Shown piece after piece: positions 26,594-36,245 of a DNA stretch of 64,000 nucleotides. Source of the stretch: Prevotella sp. P5-92. Its GTDB lineage: Bacteria; Bacteroidota; Bacteroidia; Bacteroidales; Bacteroidaceae. The stretch is taken from assembly GCF_002251245.1 (NCBI RefSeq), contig NZ_NPJG01000125.1, positions 124,001 through 188,000 of the forward strand. The letters are read 5' to 3'. Made by a program: the position numbers and the translations under genes. A model generated the notes under the pieces. The model had not been told where the DNA came from. It was given only the letters and a program-made list of their open reading frames with translations, and did not search any database. Every line of letters starts with the position of its first letter. Position 1 is the stretch's first letter.

Positions 26594-27994
26594 ATGAAAC
26601 AATTTAATGACGAGAATTTCCTGCTCGACACCCAAGTGGCACAGGATTTGTACCATAATCATGCGGCAAAGAAGCCCATTATCGACTATCACTGTCACCT
26701 CATCCCTGAGATGGTAGCTAACGACCACAAGTTTAAATCAATCACCGAGCTATGGCTTGGAGGCGACCACTATAAATGGCGCGCCATGCGCACCAATGGC
26801 GTTGACGAGCGCTTCTGTACTGGCAAAGACACTTCTGACTGGGAGAAGTTTGAAAAGTGGGCAGAGACCATCACTTACTGCTTCCGCAACCCCCTCTACC
26901 ATTGGTCACACCTTGAGCTGAAGACCGCCTTCGGCATCACCAAGCAACTCTCTCCAAAGACCGCACGTGAGATTTTCGATGAGTGTAACGAGAAACTGCA
27001 GCAGCCTGAGTTCTCTGCACGAGGATTAATGCGTCACTACAATGTGGAATGTGTCTGCACTACCGACGACCCTGTAGATGATCTCCGCTATCATAAGCAG
27101 ACCCGCGAGAGCGGTTTCGAGGTGAAGATGATTCCTGCATGGCGTCCTGACAAAGCCATGAACATCGAGAAGCCTGAATTTGCGGCTTACGTAGAACAGT
27201 TGAGCAATGTGTCTGGCGTAAACATCTCTTCGTTCAAGGAGATGGTCGATGCACTTCAGAAGCGTCATGATTTCTTCCACGAGAATGGTTGTCGTCTCTC
27301 AGATCATGGCATCGAAGAGTTCTACGATGAAGAATATACCGACTCTCAGATAGAGACCATCTTCACAAAGGCACTTGCCGGTCAGCAACTTTCTGATTTT
27401 GAGATTCGCCAGTACAAGAACTGCTTCCTTACCGTTATGGCAGAGATGGACGCTGACGCCGATTGGACTCAGCAATTCCATTACGGTGCTATCCGTGACA
27501 ACAATACAGTGATGTACAACAAGCTTGGTCCAGATACTGGTTTCGACTCTATCGGCGAATTCAACACCGCACGAGCTATGAGCCGTTTCCTCAACAAGCT
27601 CAACATGAAGGGCAAGCTCACGCGTACAATATTATATACTCTCAACCCTTGTGCTAACGAAGTCATTGCCACTATGCTCGGCAACTTCCAAGGAGGAGAG
27701 CCAGGTAAGATACAGTTCGGTTCAGGTTGGTGGTTCAACGACCAGCTTGACGGAATGACGAGACAGATGAACGCCCTTTCTGTTCTCGGTCTTCTCAGCC
27801 GTTTCGTAGGCATGCTTACCGACTCACGCTCATTTCTGAGCTACCCACGTCACGAATATTTCCGCCGTCTGCTGTGCAACATGCTTGGTAATGATGTGGA
27901 AAAGGGTCTTTTGCCTAACGACCAAGAGATTCTCTCACGCATGGTTGAAGACATCTCGTATAACAACGCACGCAGGTATTTCAAGTTCTATTAA
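26594..27994 (+). CDS. uxaC: Glucuronate isomerase
   Basis: A 466-aa isomerase converting D-glucuronate to D-fructuronate (and galacturonate to tagaturonate), the entry step of hexuronate breakdown. Motifs: KPIIDYHCHLIPEMVAND near residue 26, an amidohydrolase-like metal site; WSHLELKTAFGI (about 96-107); VECVCTTDDPVDDLRYH (about 153-169); GSGWWFNDQLDGMTRQM (about 377-393). The start at 26594 (MKQFNDENFLLDTQ) gives the family's usual length of about 470; a frame to 26525 crosses the promoter. Other hexuronate genes are not in the window. Confidence 0.95.
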   Translation: MKQFNDENFLLDTQVAQDLYHNHAAKKPIIDYHCHLIPEMVANDHKFKSITELWLGGDHYKWRAMRTNGVDERFCTGKDTSDWEKFEKWAETITYCFRNPLYHWSHLELKTAFGITKQLSPKTAREIFDECNEKLQQPEFSARGLMRHYNVECVCTTDDPVDDLRYHKQTRESGFEVKMIPAWRPDKAMNIEKPEFAAYVEQLSNVSGVNISSFKEMVDALQKRHDFFHENGCRLSDHGIEEFYDEEYTDSQIETIFTKALAGQQLSDFEIRQYKNCFLTVMAEMDADADWTQQFHYGAIRDNNTVMYNKLGPDTGFDSIGEFNTARAMSRFLNKLNMKGKLTRTILYTLNPCANEVIATMLGNFQGGEPGKIQFGSGWWFNDQLDGMTRQMNALSVLGLLSRFVGMLTDSRSFLSYPRHEYFRRLLCNMLGNDVEKGLLPNDQEILSRMVEDISYNNARRYFKFY

Positions 27995-28028
27995 TTACCA
28001 TGGTAATTTTGAAAGCTTAGTATAACCC

Positions 28029-28063
28029 AGGAGGATATATTTTCTCCTTTGGTTTATTTTTTT
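28029..28063 (+). terminator. Possible terminator after uxaC
   Basis: AGGAG (28029-28033) can pair with CTCCT (28044-28048) around an AT-rich loop, and a T-rich tract follows to 28063. The stem is only 5 bp. A 16-bp perfect palindrome, AATTACCATGGTAATT, lies just before it at 27993-28008 over the uxaC stop. Confidence 0.4.
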
Positions 28064-28097
28064 GGGGGGAAAGCCGGGGAGCTTGAGGGACGGGAGA

Positions 28098-28174
28098 GCC
28101 GGACATTCCGGATATTCTGGTTTTTCCGGTTTTTCCGGATATTCCGGGATTTCCAAAGATTCCGGGATTTCCAG
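28098..28174. repeat. Degenerate TTCCGG-rich short repeats between uxaC and the macroglobulin gene
   Basis: The segment holds seven or so imperfect copies of a 9-15 bp motif of the type ATTCCGG(A/G)AT or TTTTTCCGG. No start codon or promoter ties it to a gene. The minus-strand frame through it is only a periodic run of EIPE/YPEKPE residues. Confidence 0.6.
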
Positions 28175-28266
28175 AGACACCTCAATATTATCTAAAAAAG
28201 ACAGTTAATAAAACTGAAAAGGGATAAATTATTTTTTATTTTTTTCGCTGTGTATAAAAAAAGGAT

Positions 28267-28274
28267 TACCTTTG
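28267..28274 (+). promoter_or_regulatory. -7 promoter box (TACCTTTG) of the macroglobulin gene
   Basis: TACCTTTG lies 18 nt upstream of the ATG at 28293. A TTCG at 28244-28247 has the correct 19-bp spacing for a -33 element. Confidence 0.68.
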
Positions 28275-28292
28275 TAAAAATATAAAATATTC

Positions 28293-31200
28293 ATGCCGAT
28301 GAAAAAAATGATCTTGTCTATCATAGCTTGCCTCTTGGTAAATATCATACCATCAATGGCACAGAAAACCTACTCCACACTGTGGAAGCAGGTAAACGAG
28401 GTACAACAAAACGACTTGCCCCAAACGGCCATTGCTGTGCTTAACGACATTTCAAGACAAGCACAACAGGAAAAAGCTTGGGGACATATGCTCAAGGCGG
28501 AAGCACAAAAAATGCAATTCCAAATACAGATATCTCCCGATTCGCTGAAAGCTGAGGTAGAGAGACTTAAAAGATGCATTGACAATAGAAAAAGCTACAA
28601 CAGTTTCTACGGCAACAACATCGGCAGTGATGTAACCGAAGGAAACAAGAGCAACATCGGCAGTGATGTATCTGAAGGAAACAAGAGCAACATCGGCAGT
28701 GATGTATCTGAAGAAAACAAGAGCAACATCGGCAGTGATGTATTTGACGGGAACAACGACGACTATGTATGTTTGGCAGTAAAGGCGGCGGTACTCTCAC
28801 GCACTTTTCTGACATACAGAAAACTGATAGCAGATGATTGGAATGTCCAAGCCGCACGTTATGCCATGCTTGCAATGCAACGACCAGAGCTCCTCGCCGA
28901 CACTAAGGCAAACAATTATTTTCCACTCGTCGTAGAAGGATACAATTCAAACATCTTCGGTGACGACCTCCTTAGCGTCATCGCTTACGAGACCAAACAA
29001 TACAGCAGTCCAAGCAGATACTATTCCTCTGTAGGCAACCGTCGGGCAGCTTGCATCACGGCGCTGCAAGACCTTAAGACTTCATATTACGAAAACGCAG
29101 GTAAGGGCGACCTTAAGACTTCATATTACGAAAACGTAGGTAAGGGCAGAAGGACCACCATCAGCAAGTCGCCATATATCTATTCGCTCGACTCACTGAT
29201 TGCCATATACAAAGACCTCGACGTGGCAGCGGAAGTGGCTATAGAGCGTTATTATGCCATGAAAAACTGTTCAGACAACAAAGCAGAGAAACTCATTACA
29301 TATATACACTACATAATAGACAACTGGCCATCGTGGCAACGGACAGGAGAGATGCGCAATGAAGAACGTACATTGACATATCCGCAGTTGCAGTGTGTGA
29401 TTAACAATCGTATCGTCATGCCCGGAAAGGAGCCAAAGCTCATACTCCGCAATATACGCAACATGAAACAGTTGACGGTAAACATCTATCCCACCACCCT
29501 TGACGGCAATAGCGACATAAGGATCAGCAACGAGGCAAGCTTCAAGAAGAACAAAAAATATCTTAGAAACCCTCAGCAGCCACTCTCCACCACTTTCACC
29601 CTACCCTATCATCCCAACTACGAACTATTTGACGACACGATAACAATCAATCCGTTGCCGACAGGTATCTACGTCGTTGAAACCACAACGCAGCCAGCTA
29701 CTTACGCAAACTACAGCATGCTTTACGTTACAGACGTAACGATGATGAAACAAGTGTTGCCAGGCAAACAAGTAAGATATGCCGTGGTGAGCAGACTCAC
29801 CGGCAAACCACTGAATGGTGCGACCATCGAGATCACCGAAAGCAACAAACACGTCAAGACCATCATCACCGACAAATACGGCGAAGCCATCTACAAATAC
29901 GAGAATCACTTGCCAAGAAACGAATATTCTTTCACTGCCGACGACAAAGCGACACCCCGACAGAACATTTTTGCTGACAACCATTTTGAAAAAGGTGACG
30001 GTAAAAGAAAGAACACACTCATCTGTACCGACCGATCGATATACCGCCCAGGACAGACCGTTCACGTATCGGCGATATGCTATCGGAACGAAAACTGGAT
30101 AACTGCTGTGGCTGACGAAGGAAGAAACGTGAAAGCGACGCTTTACGACAACGACAACAATATCGTGACAGAGCGCACACTGAAAGCCGACGACTACGGA
30201 ACGGTCGCCACCGACTTTCTGCTCCCCGAGAAATGCCTTACGGGCAGCTATCGCATCAGCGTGGACGACGAATGGGTGAGGATAAAGGTGGAAGAGTATA
30301 AGCGGCCTACATTCATGGTGGAAATACCAAAGGTCAACTCGCCTTACAGCCCTGGCGATACCCTTCAGATGCAAGGCAAGGCCATGACATACGCCGGCGT
30401 TCCAGTACAAGGAGCAAAGGTGAAATACACGGTAAAACGTAAGGTCGCACACTGGTGGTGGCGCTGGAACAACGACGAAAACACATGGGCGGAGACCGTA
30501 GCCTCAGAGGAGACCACAACAGACGCCGACGGACGTTTCGATATAGAGATGCCACTGACACTTGCCGGTGACTCCAAGACAACACGCCGATTCTACGACT
30601 TCACGGTCAGCGCCGACGTCACCGACATCAGCGGCGAGACACGCACTGGCACAATGACACTTCCTCTTGGCAGTCGTGCCACAGCCATCAGTTGTAATAT
30701 AGGCGAAAAGGTACTTGCCGACAGTCTCAAGGGCATCGTGGTCTATCTGAAAAATGCCGCAGGCCTCGATGTAAGCACAGAAGCGCGAATGAACATCGAC
30801 GGCGGCGAATGGCTTCATGGACGCACTATGCAGCCAATAGCTCTTGCCAAGCCTCTTGCCACAGGCACACACACCTTGACAGCAATATGCGACCACGACA
30901 CACTCGTCCACCGTTTCATAACGTTCAACCTTGATGACAAAGTACCCTGCAGCAAGACCGACGACTGGTTTTTCTGTTCGGCAGACAAGTTTAAGGACAA
31001 TGGAGACATAACCATACAAGTGGGCTCTTCAGACTCTATCCACGTGGTATATACCATTGTTGCCGACAACAAGGTGATAGAGAGCGGACGCACCGAACTG
31101 AATAACGAACTCATCAACCGCCGCCTCAGCTACCGCAAGGAATACGGCGACGGCATCACTATGGCTTTCGCATGGATAAGAGACGGCAAGTTCTACAGCC

Positions 31201-33989
31201 ACACTCAGACAATATCGCGTCCGCTGCCCGACAAAGAGCTCAAGATAAAATGGACCACATTCCGCGACAGACTGCTGCCAGGACAACAAGAGACATGGAC
31301 ACTCAACGTGACAAGGCCCGACGGCAAGCCAGCTGACGCACGCCTTATGGCCACACTTTACGACAAGTCTCTCGACCAACTGATGCCACACCAGTGGATA
31401 ATAGATGCCGCCCCATGGGTTCCCCTCTTTGGCACGTCTTGGTCAACAATGAACAACTTCACTAACTACATGCCCCACACGCAGAGTTTCACGCGTTACG
31501 CCACACGAGCATTTGAATTCAGCCACTTTGACAATACGATTTTCGGCATTCACTATTCTAATAAGATGATAAGGGGTTACGGAAAAACAATGAGAAGTGC
31601 GTCAGCGCCAATGGTGAAGGCCGACAGCGAGATGTGGTTCGACAGCGTTGAGAGTGTATCGACGGTGAAGGCAAAAGAAACGGTCAATTTATCTGTAAAA
31701 GAAGAAGACGACACCCAGAGTTCAGAACAAGACAACACCATACGTGAAAATTTTGACGAGACAGCCTTCTTCTATCCAATGCTCAACAGCGACAAAGACG
31801 GCAACGTAACGATGAAATTCACCCTGCCCGAGACGCTCACCACATGGAACTTCATGGGTGTGGCAAACACACGCGACATGATGTACGGAAGTATCGAGGC
31901 AGAGACCGTGGCACAAAAGGAAATCATGGTACAGCCAAACATGCCTCGTTTCCTCCGCTCAGGCGACGAGGCACGCATAACGACGAAAATCTTCAACACT
32001 GGCAACTATAATGTTGACGGCAACATAAGAATGGAAATCGTCGATCCAGAGACCGGACAGACGATAATGACCAAGTCACAACCCTTTGCCGTGGAAGTGG
32101 CAAAGACCACCGACGCCACATTCACCTTGCGTGCCGACGAAAGCTGTCTGCTACTCGTTATACGCATCATCGCCTCAGGAAAAAACTTCAGCGACGGAGA
32201 ACAGCATTATGTAGCCGTGATGCCAGCCAAGGAACGCGTCACCCAGACACACACCTTCAGCCAAGACAATCCAGGCACAACCACCATCGACCTGCGTAAG
32301 ATGTTTGCCGTGACAGACAAGACAAGCCGTCTCACGGTGGAATATACCAACAATCCTGCCTGGCTTATGGTACAAGCACTGCCACTACTCGCTCAGCCAC
32401 ACGACGCCAACGCCATATCACTGGCAGCATCGCTCTATTCCAACACGTTGGCAAGGCATCTGGCAAACGCCGAACCTGCCATAGCCAACACTTGTCAACT
32501 ATGGAAAGAAGAGAAAGACGACGGGACATCACTCGTCAGCAGTCTTGAAAAAAATACGGAGCTAAAAGACATGATTCTCGACGAGACGCCGTGGCTGACA
32601 GAAGCAAAGACCGAGACAGAACAGAAGCGTATGCTCGCTGCCCTCTTCGACGCGAACACCATCAACGCACGAACACAAACCGCCCTGGCAAAGTTACAGA
32701 AGCTACAGAATGCCGACGGATCGTGGAGCTGGTGGCAAGGCATGAGCGGAAGCACGTTTATCACCCAGGCCATAGCAACCATCATGGCGAGGATGAAGAC
32801 CTTCACCGGCAATGACATCGCCGACAACATGCTGAACAAAGCCATGAAGTATCTCGATGTCGAGATGACAAAAACCGTCAGCGAGATGAAGGCCGAAGAG
32901 AAGAAAGGTCACACACAGACTTTCCCAAGCGCTACGGCACTCGAATACCTCTACACCAACGCCTTGCTCTCGCGCACACCATCAGGCAATCGAGCGAAGG
33001 CGACCGACTATCTCGTGTCGTTGCTTAAGAAAGAACAGAAGACCATGTCGATGTTTGCAAAGGCCATGGCAGCAATAGTGTTGGACAGCCATGGAGACAG
33101 CCGCAAGGCAAAGACCTACCTCAAGAGCATCGTGGAACACACCGTATGCACAGAGGCGGCAGGAAGGTATTTCGACTCCTTCCGTGCCGTATCTACGTGG
33201 CGCGACTATAAGATACCTACGCAGACCATGGCTATCGAGGCTCTCTGTAAGGTGGGTGACGATAACGGGAAATACGCCACGACGATTGCCGAGATGCAAC
33301 GCTGGCTACTTCAAGAGAAACGCACCCAAACATGGGATACGCCCATTAGCAGCATCGATGCCATCAACGCCTTCCTAACGCCGATAAAGGGACGTCAGTC
33401 GCCACTCGCCGCCAACAGCACGGCGGCCCTCTTCACCATCGACGGCACACAACTCGACATGCCGAAAGCCACGGCTGGAATGGGTTATCAGAAGACAACA
33501 ATGACGTACGAGAACCAGCGCAAACTCACCGCCACAAAGACCTCACAAGGTTCATCGTGGGCATCAGTCTATGCACAATATATGCAGACCGTTACAGACA
33601 TTGCCGACAGCGGCGAGGGCATCACCATCAAGAGAGAAATAATCATTCCAGAAGGCGGACTGAAGGTAGGTTCAAGAGTGAAGACGAGAATCACCATCGA
33701 CGCTCTCCGCGACCTCGACTTTGTGGAGATAGCCGACCGTCGCGCCGCTTGCATGGAGCCCATACAACAGCTCAGCGGCTACCACAACGGCGCATACGTA
33801 GCTCCAAAAGACAATGCCACATACTACTATTTCGACCGCATGAAAAAAGGACGCCACGTGATAGAGACCGAATACTTCATCGACCGCGAAGGCAAATACC
33901 ACAGCGGAACCTGCACAGCACAATGTGCTTATGCTCCGGAATTCAGGGCCACAGCAGGAGGAATCAGCGTGGAGGTGGGAAACAAATAA
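28293..33989 (+). CDS. Giant alpha-2-macroglobulin-like (MG2) protein, thioester-less
   Basis: A 1898-aa exported protein related to bacterial alpha-2-macroglobulins, which trap or inhibit proteases at the cell envelope. Signal peptide at about 1-23 (ending PSMAQ). The N-terminal 450 residues are lineage specific. The MG2 domain with TDRSIYRPGQTVHV lies near 585-600, and the macroglobulin core with TLPETLTTWNFMGVAN near 1180-1195. The alpha-alpha toroid region (about 1360-1700) has NADGSWSWWQGM. Where the CxEQ thioester would be, the sequence reads ALPLLAQPHDANAISLA, so there is no thioester. Two coding minisatellites sit in the N-terminal part. The DUF1573 gene follows 94 nt later. ATG at 28299 is an alternative start. 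Confidence 0.85.
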   Translation: MPMKKMILSIIACLLVNIIPSMAQKTYSTLWKQVNEVQQNDLPQTAIAVLNDISRQAQQEKAWGHMLKAEAQKMQFQIQISPDSLKAEVERLKRCIDNRKSYNSFYGNNIGSDVTEGNKSNIGSDVSEGNKSNIGSDVSEENKSNIGSDVFDGNNDDYVCLAVKAAVLSRTFLTYRKLIADDWNVQAARYAMLAMQRPELLADTKANNYFPLVVEGYNSNIFGDDLLSVIAYETKQYSSPSRYYSSVGNRRAACITALQDLKTSYYENAGKGDLKTSYYENVGKGRRTTISKSPYIYSLDSLIAIYKDLDVAAEVAIERYYAMKNCSDNKAEKLITYIHYIIDNWPSWQRTGEMRNEERTLTYPQLQCVINNRIVMPGKEPKLILRNIRNMKQLTVNIYPTTLDGNSDIRISNEASFKKNKKYLRNPQQPLSTTFTLPYHPNYELFDDTITINPLPTGIYVVETTTQPATYANYSMLYVTDVTMMKQVLPGKQVRYAVVSRLTGKPLNGATIEITESNKHVKTIITDKYGEAIYKYENHLPRNEYSFTADDKATPRQNIFADNHFEKGDGKRKNTLICTDRSIYRPGQTVHVSAICYRNENWITAVADEGRNVKATLYDNDNNIVTERTLKADDYGTVATDFLLPEKCLTGSYRISVDDEWVRIKVEEYKRPTFMVEIPKVNSPYSPGDTLQMQGKAMTYAGVPVQGAKVKYTVKRKVAHWWWRWNNDENTWAETVASEETTTDADGRFDIEMPLTLAGDSKTTRRFYDFTVSADVTDISGETRTGTMTLPLGSRATAISCNIGEKVLADSLKGIVVYLKNAAGLDVSTEARMNIDGGEWLHGRTMQPIALAKPLATGTHTLTAICDHDTLVHRFITFNLDDKVPCSKTDDWFFCSADKFKDNGDITIQVGSSDSIHVVYTIVADNKVIESGRTELNNELINRRLSYRKEYGDGITMAFAWIRDGKFYSHTQTISRPLPDKELKIKWTTFRDRLLPGQQETWTLNVTRPDGKPADARLMATLYDKSLDQLMPHQWIIDAAPWVPLFGTSWSTMNNFTNYMPHTQSFTRYATRAFEFSHFDNTIFGIHYSNKMIRGYGKTMRSASAPMVKADSEMWFDSVESVSTVKAKETVNLSVKEEDDTQSSEQDNTIRENFDETAFFYPMLNSDKDGNVTMKFTLPETLTTWNFMGVANTRDMMYGSIEAETVAQKEIMVQPNMPRFLRSGDEARITTKIFNTGNYNVDGNIRMEIVDPETGQTIMTKSQPFAVEVAKTTDATFTLRADESCLLLVIRIIASGKNFSDGEQHYVAVMPAKERVTQTHTFSQDNPGTTTIDLRKMFAVTDKTSRLTVEYTNNPAWLMVQALPLLAQPHDANAISLAASLYSNTLARHLANAEPAIANTCQLWKEEKDDGTSLVSSLEKNTELKDMILDETPWLTEAKTETEQKRMLAALFDANTINARTQTALAKLQKLQNADGSWSWWQGMSGSTFITQAIATIMARMKTFTGNDIADNMLNKAMKYLDVEMTKTVSEMKAEEKKGHTQTFPSATALEYLYTNALLSRTPSGNRAKATDYLVSLLKKEQKTMSMFAKAMAAIVLDSHGDSRKAKTYLKSIVEHTVCTEAAGRYFDSFRAVSTWRDYKIPTQTMAIEALCKVGDDNGKYATTIAEMQRWLLQEKRTQTWDTPISSIDAINAFLTPIKGRQSPLAANSTAALFTIDGTQLDMPKATAGMGYQKTTMTYENQRKLTATKTSQGSSWASVYAQYMQTVTDIADSGEGITIKREIIIPEGGLKVGSRVKTRITIDALRDLDFVEIADRRAACMEPIQQLSGYHNGAYVAPKDNATYYYFDRMKKGRHVIETEYFIDREGKYHSGTCTAQCAYAPEFRATAGGISVEVGNK
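28617..28760 (+). repeat. In-frame 36-bp coding minisatellite, 4 copies
   Basis: Four tandem 36-bp units (starting 28617, 28653, 28689, 28725) encode NIGSDV(T/S)EGNKS-type dodecapeptides, the last one degenerate (NIGSDVFDGNND). Copies 2 and 3 are almost identical in DNA, which points to recent expansion. Copy-number change would stay in frame. Confidence 0.9.
29070..29147 (+). repeat. In-frame 39-bp coding tandem duplication
   Basis: Two adjacent 39-bp units encode DLKTSYYEN(A/V)GKG twice. They differ at one or two bases, so the duplication is recent. It lies in the same lineage-specific N-terminal region as the 36-bp array. Confidence 0.9.
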
Positions 33990-34025
33990 GCGTAATCGGC
34001 AACGGATAAGCGTAATCGGCAACGA
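33986..34025 (+). repeat. 20-bp tandem duplication over the macroglobulin stop codon
   Basis: Two copies of ATAAGCGTAATCGGCAACG plus one base, followed by a partial third (ATAAG). The first copy includes the TAA stop of the macroglobulin gene, so each repeat carries a spare stop. Confidence 0.8.
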
Positions 34026-34083
34026 ATAAGAGTGGATATGACGCATAATCCACAATTTTTTAAAAAAATACTAATATAAGAAT

Positions 34084-35145
34084 ATGAACAAAAAGACAAT
34101 ATTGACATTCATGATGATTGCTGCCACAACAGCCGCGTCAGCACAGAAAATCACAGTTAAAGAGGCAGAGATAGACTGCCGAAAAGTGCAATATTTCAAA
34201 CCCGTCACGGCAACGTTCAACCTCAAGAACAAAGGCTCGCGACGACTGAAGATAAACGACGTGAGGGTGAGTTGCGGATGTATAAAAGCCGACTATCCGA
34301 AAGAAGAGATAGCCTCGGGCGATGAGTTCACCATATCGCTCACCTACGATGCAAGGCAGATGGGCCACTTCTTCAAAGAGGCAGCCATATATAGCAACGG
34401 CTCAAAAGAACCGCTATACCTCTCGATGAAAGGCATCGTAATGGAAGATGTGCCAGACTATACCGGCGACTTCCCATTCGTCATCGGCAACCTGCGTCTC
34501 GACAAGCGAGACCTCGAATTCGACGACGTAAACAAAGGCGACCAACCCGTCATCGACATCCACATCATCAACGACGGCACCACGGTGCTTGAACCCAACC
34601 TCATGCACCTTCCTCCATATCTCACCACCACCTCGTCGAAACAATATCTGCGTCCCGGCAACCAAGGCAAGATAAGCGTTACCCTACACACCGAGAAACT
34701 GCGTGACTATGGTGTGACCGAGACCTCAGTCTATCTCGCCAACAAGCCAGGCGACAAGGTGAGCATCGACAACGAGATCACAGCCTCGGCCGTGTTGCTG
34801 CCTCAGTTTGCACAGATGACAGAGACACAACGTCTCAACGCGCCGCAACTCACTCTGTCGGCTAACGAGATAAAGGTTGACCTCGCCGACAAAGACAAGG
34901 CCACAGAGCGCATCGAGCTCACCAACAGCGGCAAGAGCCCACTGCAGATATCCTCGCTCCACATGTATTCCAAGGCGCTGAAACTCACCCTTGGCAAACG
35001 CACGCTGAAACCAGGCGAGAAGACCACGATGAAGGTCACCGTGGAACGTGAAGCATATAAGAATGCCCGCACTCGTCCACGCATCTTGATGATTACCAAC
35101 GACCCAAAGAACCCCAAAATAGAAATAAACATAACTACACTCTGA
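34084..35145 (+). CDS. DUF1573-domain exported protein
   Basis: A 353-aa protein with a signal peptide (about 1-20, ending ASAQ) and tandem ASPM/SPD-2/hydin-like immunoglobulin folds. The first (about 22-120) contains the DUF1573 core FNLKNKGSRRLKINDVRVSCGC; a second (about 140-230) has DVNKGDQPVIDIHIINDGT, a third (about 255-353) ERIELTNSGKSPLQISSL. The function of DUF1573 is not known; it is abundant in Bacteroidota and usually periplasmic. It starts 94 nt after the macroglobulin gene and ends 2 nt before the meaB ATG, so it is probably cotranscribed with meaB and ispH. Confidence 0.85.
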   Translation: MNKKTILTFMMIAATTAASAQKITVKEAEIDCRKVQYFKPVTATFNLKNKGSRRLKINDVRVSCGCIKADYPKEEIASGDEFTISLTYDARQMGHFFKEAAIYSNGSKEPLYLSMKGIVMEDVPDYTGDFPFVIGNLRLDKRDLEFDDVNKGDQPVIDIHIINDGTTVLEPNLMHLPPYLTTTSSKQYLRPGNQGKISVTLHTEKLRDYGVTETSVYLANKPGDKVSIDNEITASAVLLPQFAQMTETQRLNAPQLTLSANEIKVDLADKDKATERIELTNSGKSPLQISSLHMYSKALKLTLGKRTLKPGEKTTMKVTVEREAYKNARTRPRILMITNDPKNPKIEINITTL

Positions 35146-35147
35146 TT

Positions 35148-36239
35148 ATGATACACCCAGAAAACAACGAAGAATATAAGGGACTCACCGTCAACAGCGG
35201 TGTAGAGCAGCCAGCGCGCGTAAACCCATATCTCAACCGCGACCGCTTCCGCCGTCGCCAACTGTCGGTGGCCGAGATGGTTGAAGGCATCGTCAAAGGC
35301 GACATAACCATACTCAGCCAGGCAGTGACCCTCGTCGAGAGCATCAATCCCGACCATCAGGCCAAGGCTCAGGAAGTGATAGAGAAATGCCTACCCTATA
35401 GCGGCAGCTCTATCCGCATCGGCATCAGTGGAGTGCCAGGAGCAGGAAAATCGACGTCGATAGACGTCTTCGGCACTCATGTGCTGGAACGCACTGGAGG
35501 CAAACTCGCCGTGCTCGCCATCGACCCGAGTTCTGAGCGCACGAAAGGCTCAATACTCGGCGACAAGACACGCATGGAGAAACTCTCGGTGCACCCGAAG
35601 TCGTTCATCCGTCCCAGCCCTTCGGCCGGATCGCTCGGCGGCGTGGCACGCAAGACTCGCGAGACCATCATCTTGTGCGAGGCGGCAGGCTTCGACAAGA
35701 TCTTCGTCGAGACGGTGGGTGTGGGACAGAGCGAGACGGCCTGTCACTCGATGGTCGATTTCTTCCTCTTGCTTCAGGTGGCTGGCACCGGCGACGAGCT
35801 CCAGGGCATCAAGCGTGGCATCATGGAGATCAGCGACGGCATCGTCATCAACAAGTGCGACGGCGAGAATGTTGACCGCTGCCACATGGCAGCCACCAAC
35901 TTCCGCAACGCCCTCCATTTCTTCCCGAAGCCCGACAGCGGATGGTTGCCCAAGGTGTTGTGCTACAGTGGATTCTACGGCACCGGTGTGAAAGAAGTGT
36001 GGGATATGATATATGAATATATCGACTTCGTAAAGCAAAACGGCTACTTCCAGTATCGACGTAACGAACAGAGCAAATACTGGATGTATGAGACCATCAA
36101 CGAGCAGTTGCGCAACAACTTCTACAACAATGCCGATATCAAGGCTATGCTCAGCAATGCCGAAAAGTCTGTCCTCAACGGCGAGAAGACGAGTTTTGCG
36201 GCTGCAGGAGACCTCTTGGACTTTTACTTTAAAAAATGA
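35148..36239 (+). CDS. meaB: MeaB/ArgK-type methylmalonyl-CoA mutase-associated GTPase
   Basis: A 363-aa G3E-family P-loop GTPase that guards and reactivates B12-dependent methylmalonyl-CoA mutase. Motifs: Walker A GVPGAGKST at residues 95-103, then LAVLAIDPSSERTKGSILGDKTRME (in parts, about 120-145), VETVGVGQSE (about 187-196), and NKCDGEN (about 241-247). Length is normal. The mutase itself is not in the window. It lies between DUF1573 (2 nt gap) and ispH (6 nt gap) on the same strand. Confidence 0.94.
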   Translation: MIHPENNEEYKGLTVNSGVEQPARVNPYLNRDRFRRRQLSVAEMVEGIVKGDITILSQAVTLVESINPDHQAKAQEVIEKCLPYSGSSIRIGISGVPGAGKSTSIDVFGTHVLERTGGKLAVLAIDPSSERTKGSILGDKTRMEKLSVHPKSFIRPSPSAGSLGGVARKTRETIILCEAAGFDKIFVETVGVGQSETACHSMVDFFLLLQVAGTGDELQGIKRGIMEISDGIVINKCDGENVDRCHMAATNFRNALHFFPKPDSGWLPKVLCYSGFYGTGVKEVWDMIYEYIDFVKQNGYFQYRRNEQSKYWMYETINEQLRNNFYNNADIKAMLSNAEKSVLNGEKTSFAAAGDLLDFYFKK

Positions 36240-36245
36240 AATAGT

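Noticed and set aside
27995..28180. 61-codon minus-strand ORF with EIPE/YPEKPE periodicity
   Set aside because: It is the read-out of a short DNA repeat and overlaps the palindrome after uxaC; no promoter or conserved start.
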